Positions 6,139-7,881 of a DNA stretch of 7,881 bases are shown here, in pieces. The position numbers and the translations under genes are program-made. Source of the stretch: Paracoccaceae bacterium (GTDB lineage Bacteria; Pseudomonadota; Alphaproteobacteria; Rhodobacterales; Rhodobacteraceae); contig JABGTH010000120.1 in NCBI GenBank assembly GCA_018647275.1, positions 1 through 7,881 on the forward strand, written 5' to 3'. The notes under the pieces are model-generated. The model was given only the letters and a program-made list of their open reading frames with translations, searched no databases and was not told the origin of the DNA. How positions within the stretch are numbered: the first letter of the stretch is position 1; the number at the start of each line of letters is the position of its first letter.

Positions 6139-7455
6139 TTAAACGTCATCTGGCAAGACAAGGTTCATCGCAATCGCCAGAATTGCAGTCGGTGCAACCG
6201 CACTTGTGAGCAATGTGCGCAATACGCCCGGTACGTGCTGTACAGCAGTAGGAACAAGGTTCAGACCAAGACCAACAGCAAGTGACACCGCAATGATAAT
6301 CATGTTGCGACGGTTCATTTTGACCTCGCTAAGCATGTTAAGACCCGCAGCAGCAACCATGCCGAACATCACAATCACACCACCACCCAAAACTGGGAAA
6401 GGCATAGATGCGATAAGCGCTCCAATTTTTGGCATAAGACCGCAAAGGATCAAGAAGATACCGCCGATTGTCACAACGTGACGGCTCATGACGCCAGTCA
6501 TACCAACGATGCCAACGTTTTGGCTGAAGGATGTGTTTGGCAAACCACCAAAGACCGCAGCAGCTGCTGTACCCAAACCATCAGCGTATGTTGCGCCGGC
6601 GATTTCTTCGTCAGTTGCTTCGCGGCCCGCACCAGCTTTGGTTGTCGCAGACACATCGCCAACAGTTTCGATAGCAGAAACAATGGAAACCAGTGTTACA
6701 GCAAATACTGCCCAAAAGCTAAATTCAAAACCGTATGGAAGCGGTTTGATCGATGTGATCCAGCTCGCTTTAGAAACCGCGCCGAAATTCACCATCCCTA
6801 AGAAATATGCAAGGATGTAGCCAGCAATAAGACCAATCAAAATTGCTGCATTGCTCAACGCGCCTTTAGTAAAAAACTTAAAGCCAAGTGCAACGACCAC
6901 AACGCTAAGCGCTACTGACCAGTGTTTCAACGAACCAAAGCTATCTGCTGACATCTGAAAATCAGCCGCGCCACCAGCAGCATATTTGATCGCTACTGGG
7001 ATTAGATACAGACCAATCGCCAAGATCACCAAACCAGTAATCAACGGTGGGAACATCCAGCGCAAGTTCTTGATTACTGAACCAAGAGCGAAGTGGATGA
7101 GGCCACCAATTAGGCAGGCAGTCAGCGCCACGCTCAAACCTTGTGTTGCGGCAATGCCAGCCAAAACACCAACGAACGCAAAGCTGGTGCCCTGCATGAT
7201 TGGAAGACGGGCACCAACTGGGCCAAAGCCAACAGTTTGGAACAAAGTCGCAATACCAGCGAACAACATCGCCATTTGAATAAGATAAACTTGCTCGGCG
7301 CTGCCGAATGCAAGACCCGCTGCACCAGCAACGATAATAGAAGGCGTCACGTTACTCGCGAACATTGCCAATACGTGCTGCAGACCTAATGGCACGGCTT
7401 GTGCCAAAGGTGGTGTTTGATTTGGGTCTGAGTAGGACCCTGTTGAATCAGTCAT
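6139..7455 (-). CDS. NCS2 family nucleobase:cation symporter, xanthine/urate type (438 aa)
   Basis: An inner-membrane permease of the NAT/NCS2 family (UraA/XanQ fold, 14 membrane segments), hydrophobic almost throughout after a polar first 18 residues. Family marks are the TM1 QH pair in PLGLQHVLAMF (H27), IMQGTSFAFVG (86-96), SAIETVGD (260-267, with the TM8 substrate-binding E263), ADGLGT (291-296, D292), and the signature QNVGIVGMTG (312-321). In this family Q-N-x-G followed by T-G is typical of xanthine/urate carriers such as XanQ, whereas uracil carriers such as UraA have E-N and T-R. A purine oxo-base is therefore the likeliest substrate, though one or two changes can shift specificity. 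Start ATG 7453-7455 has a GGGA-like ribosome site nearby. It is divergent from deoC, which supports a nucleobase/nucleoside salvage role. A strong terminator follows it. Confidence 0.9.
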   Translation of the reverse strand: MTDSTGSYSDPNQTPPLAQAVPLGLQHVLAMFASNVTPSIIVAGAAGLAFGSAEQVYLIQMAMLFAGIATLFQTVGFGPVGARLPIMQGTSFAFVGVLAGIAATQGLSVALTACLIGGLIHFALGSVIKNLRWMFPPLITGLVILAIGLYLIPVAIKYAAGGAADFQMSADSFGSLKHWSVALSVVVVALGFKFFTKGALSNAAILIGLIAGYILAYFLGMVNFGAVSKASWITSIKPLPYGFEFSFWAVFAVTLVSIVSAIETVGDVSATTKAGAGREATDEEIAGATYADGLGTAAAAVFGGLPNTSFSQNVGIVGMTGVMSRHVVTIGGIFLILCGLMPKIGALIASMPFPVLGGGVIVMFGMVAAAGLNMLSEVKMNRRNMIIIAVSLAVGLGLNLVPTAVQHVPGVLRTLLTSAVAPTAILAIAMNLVLPDDV

Positions 7456-7478
7456 TTTCGTACCATCCCTGAGTAAAC

Positions 7479-7495
7479 GCCGTCTTGAGTGCGGC
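7479..7495 (-). promoter_or_regulatory. Small hairpin in the permease 5' leader
   Basis: GCCG/CGGC stem with a nine-base loop (7495-7479 on the minus strand), between the candidate promoter and the permease ribosome site. Only four pairs; I do not recognise a riboswitch class in it. Confidence 0.2.
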
Positions 7496-7503
7496 TAAGC
7501 GAA

Positions 7504-7533
7504 ACTATGGTGCCACATTAGGACTTTGGGCAA
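7504..7533 (-). promoter_or_regulatory. Candidate promoter for the NCS2 permease
   Basis: On the minus strand TTGCCC (7533-7528) and CATAGT (7509-7504) are 18 bases apart, each matching four of six consensus bases. It would give a leader of about 40 bases before ATG 7455. Prediction by eye. Confidence 0.3.
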
Positions 7534-7625
7534 GAAAAAACTAAGCCATCCAAATACTGAAAAAAGCTAACACTCAGAAATTAAACAAATATTATTAACC
7601 TTCAATTTTTATGCGATTGTCTTTC

Positions 7626-7639
7626 TTCTCGGGCGAGAA
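7626..7639. promoter_or_regulatory. Perfect 14-bp inverted repeat, candidate operator between permease and deoC
   Basis: TTCTCG-GG-CGAGAA is a perfect two-fold repeat (6-2-6) in the 271-base divergent intergenic region, about 30 bases upstream of the candidate deoC -35 box. It has the size and symmetry of a dimeric regulator site. It is not a terminator: no T-run follows on either strand. Which regulator binds is unknown. Confidence 0.45.
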
Positions 7640-7666
7640 ATTATCACACGTTCTAAACACCCGCGC

Positions 7667-7694
7667 TTGCCTTTGTCGTGATCCCATGTAACTT
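7667..7694 (+). promoter_or_regulatory. Candidate promoter for deoC
   Basis: TTGCCT (7667-7672) and TAACTT (7689-7694) with a 16-base spacer, placing the transcript start about 25 bases before ATG 7727. Each box is a partial match, so this is a tentative call. Confidence 0.3.
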
Positions 7695-7726
7695 TTGACT
7701 GCTGCAACTGCGCAATGAGGTGCCCT

Positions 7727-7881
7727 ATGCACAATCCACTAGCCGAACAAACATCCAAAGATACCGCGAACCAAAGCGTCGCACAATTGCCTCAGGTCAC
7801 TGAGATACGAAATCCAGGCATGGCGCTCGACCTAGATTGGGTTGCCCGGCTTCAGGCGAACACATCAGCCATTGAACGTCG
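7727..7881 (+). CDS. deoC: Deoxyribose-phosphate aldolase DeoC, N-terminal part (runs off window)
   Basis: DeoC splits 2-deoxyribose-5-phosphate into glyceraldehyde-3-phosphate and acetaldehyde, the last step of deoxynucleoside breakdown. Only 51 codons are visible: a polar lead (MHNPLAEQTSKDTANQ) and then IRNPGMALDLDWVARLQANT followed by SAIERR. From memory this matches the start of the animal-like DERA type (NxGxxLDLxWxxxxQxNxxAxxRR), common in Rhodobacterales. The catalytic Lys and barrel lie outside the window, so the call rests on this short block. GAGG at 7717-7720 is a well-spaced ribosome site for ATG 7727. An in-frame ATG at 7715 would precede that site and is less likely. It is divergent from the nucleobase permease, consistent with shared control of nucleoside/base use. 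Confidence 0.75.
   Translation, partial: MHNPLAEQTSKDTANQSVAQLPQVTEIRNPGMALDLDWVARLQANTSAIER

Noticed and set aside
6206..6820. Long open frames on the plus strand opposite the permease (to about 110 codons)
   Set aside because: They mirror the permease coding strand, have low-complexity or unlikely composition and no family motif, and the opposite strand has a complete, recognisable protein.
7679..7702. TGATCC upstream of deoC, resembling a ChrR-controlled RpoE -35 element
   Set aside because: No suitable -10 element at the expected distance; likely chance.
7715..7717. Alternative deoC start
   Set aside because: It precedes the GAGG ribosome site that is well placed for ATG 7727 and has none of its own.
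1..7881. CRISPR array, tRNA/rRNA, insertion sequence, prophage or toxin-antitoxin system
   Set aside because: No regularly spaced repeats, RNA-gene landmarks, transposase motifs or small paired genes were seen; the ada decay shows no mobile element footprint.

Overview
The window most likely comes from a marine alphaproteobacterium of the order Rhodobacterales (Roseobacter-type). This rests on an RpoE-ChrR sigma/anti-sigma pair with both ChrR metal-binding domains, a MutL carrying the endonuclease motif, a mutL-rmuC gene pair, a Chromobacterium-type omega-transaminase common in this group, and an animal-like (DERA-type) deoC start. Base composition looks close to even, which is on the low side for the group. 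The assignment is recognition by eye; no search was run.

Layout, left to right. (1) Positions 2-845, plus strand: the 3' end of an ECF sigma factor (region 4), then four bases later a complete ChrR-type zinc anti-sigma factor. Together they form a stress operon which, in the Rhodobacter homologue, answers singlet oxygen. (2) Positions 945-1488, plus strand: a decayed ada gene for adaptive response to DNA alkylation. It keeps half of the N-terminal zinc domain and the C-terminal methyltransferase domain. It has lost the AraC-type domain, carries frame breaks, and has Ser in place of the methyl-acceptor Cys. (3) Positions 1508-4578, minus strand: rmuC and mutL, overlapping by ATGA and converging on the ada remnant. 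(4) Positions 4686-6035, minus strand: a class III (omega) aminotransferase with its own likely promoter. (5) Positions 6139-7455, minus strand: an NCS2 xanthine/urate-type nucleobase permease ending in a clear intrinsic terminator. (6) Positions 7456-7726: a divergent control region with a perfect 6-2-6 inverted repeat. (7) Positions 7727 to the end, plus strand: the first 51 codons of deoC (deoxyribose-phosphate aldolase).

The genes form several units rather than one system: oxidative-stress control, DNA repair (mutL-rmuC, with a dead ada beside it), a free-standing transaminase, and a nucleobase-uptake/deoxynucleoside-catabolism pair sharing a divergent promoter region. I saw no CRISPR, tRNA, rRNA, insertion sequence or phage gene, and no clearly new multi-gene system. 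The points most worth a second look are the ada remnant with its Cys-to-Ser change, the inverted repeat between the permease and deoC, and the promoter-in-terminator plus 5' hairpin in front of the aminotransferase.
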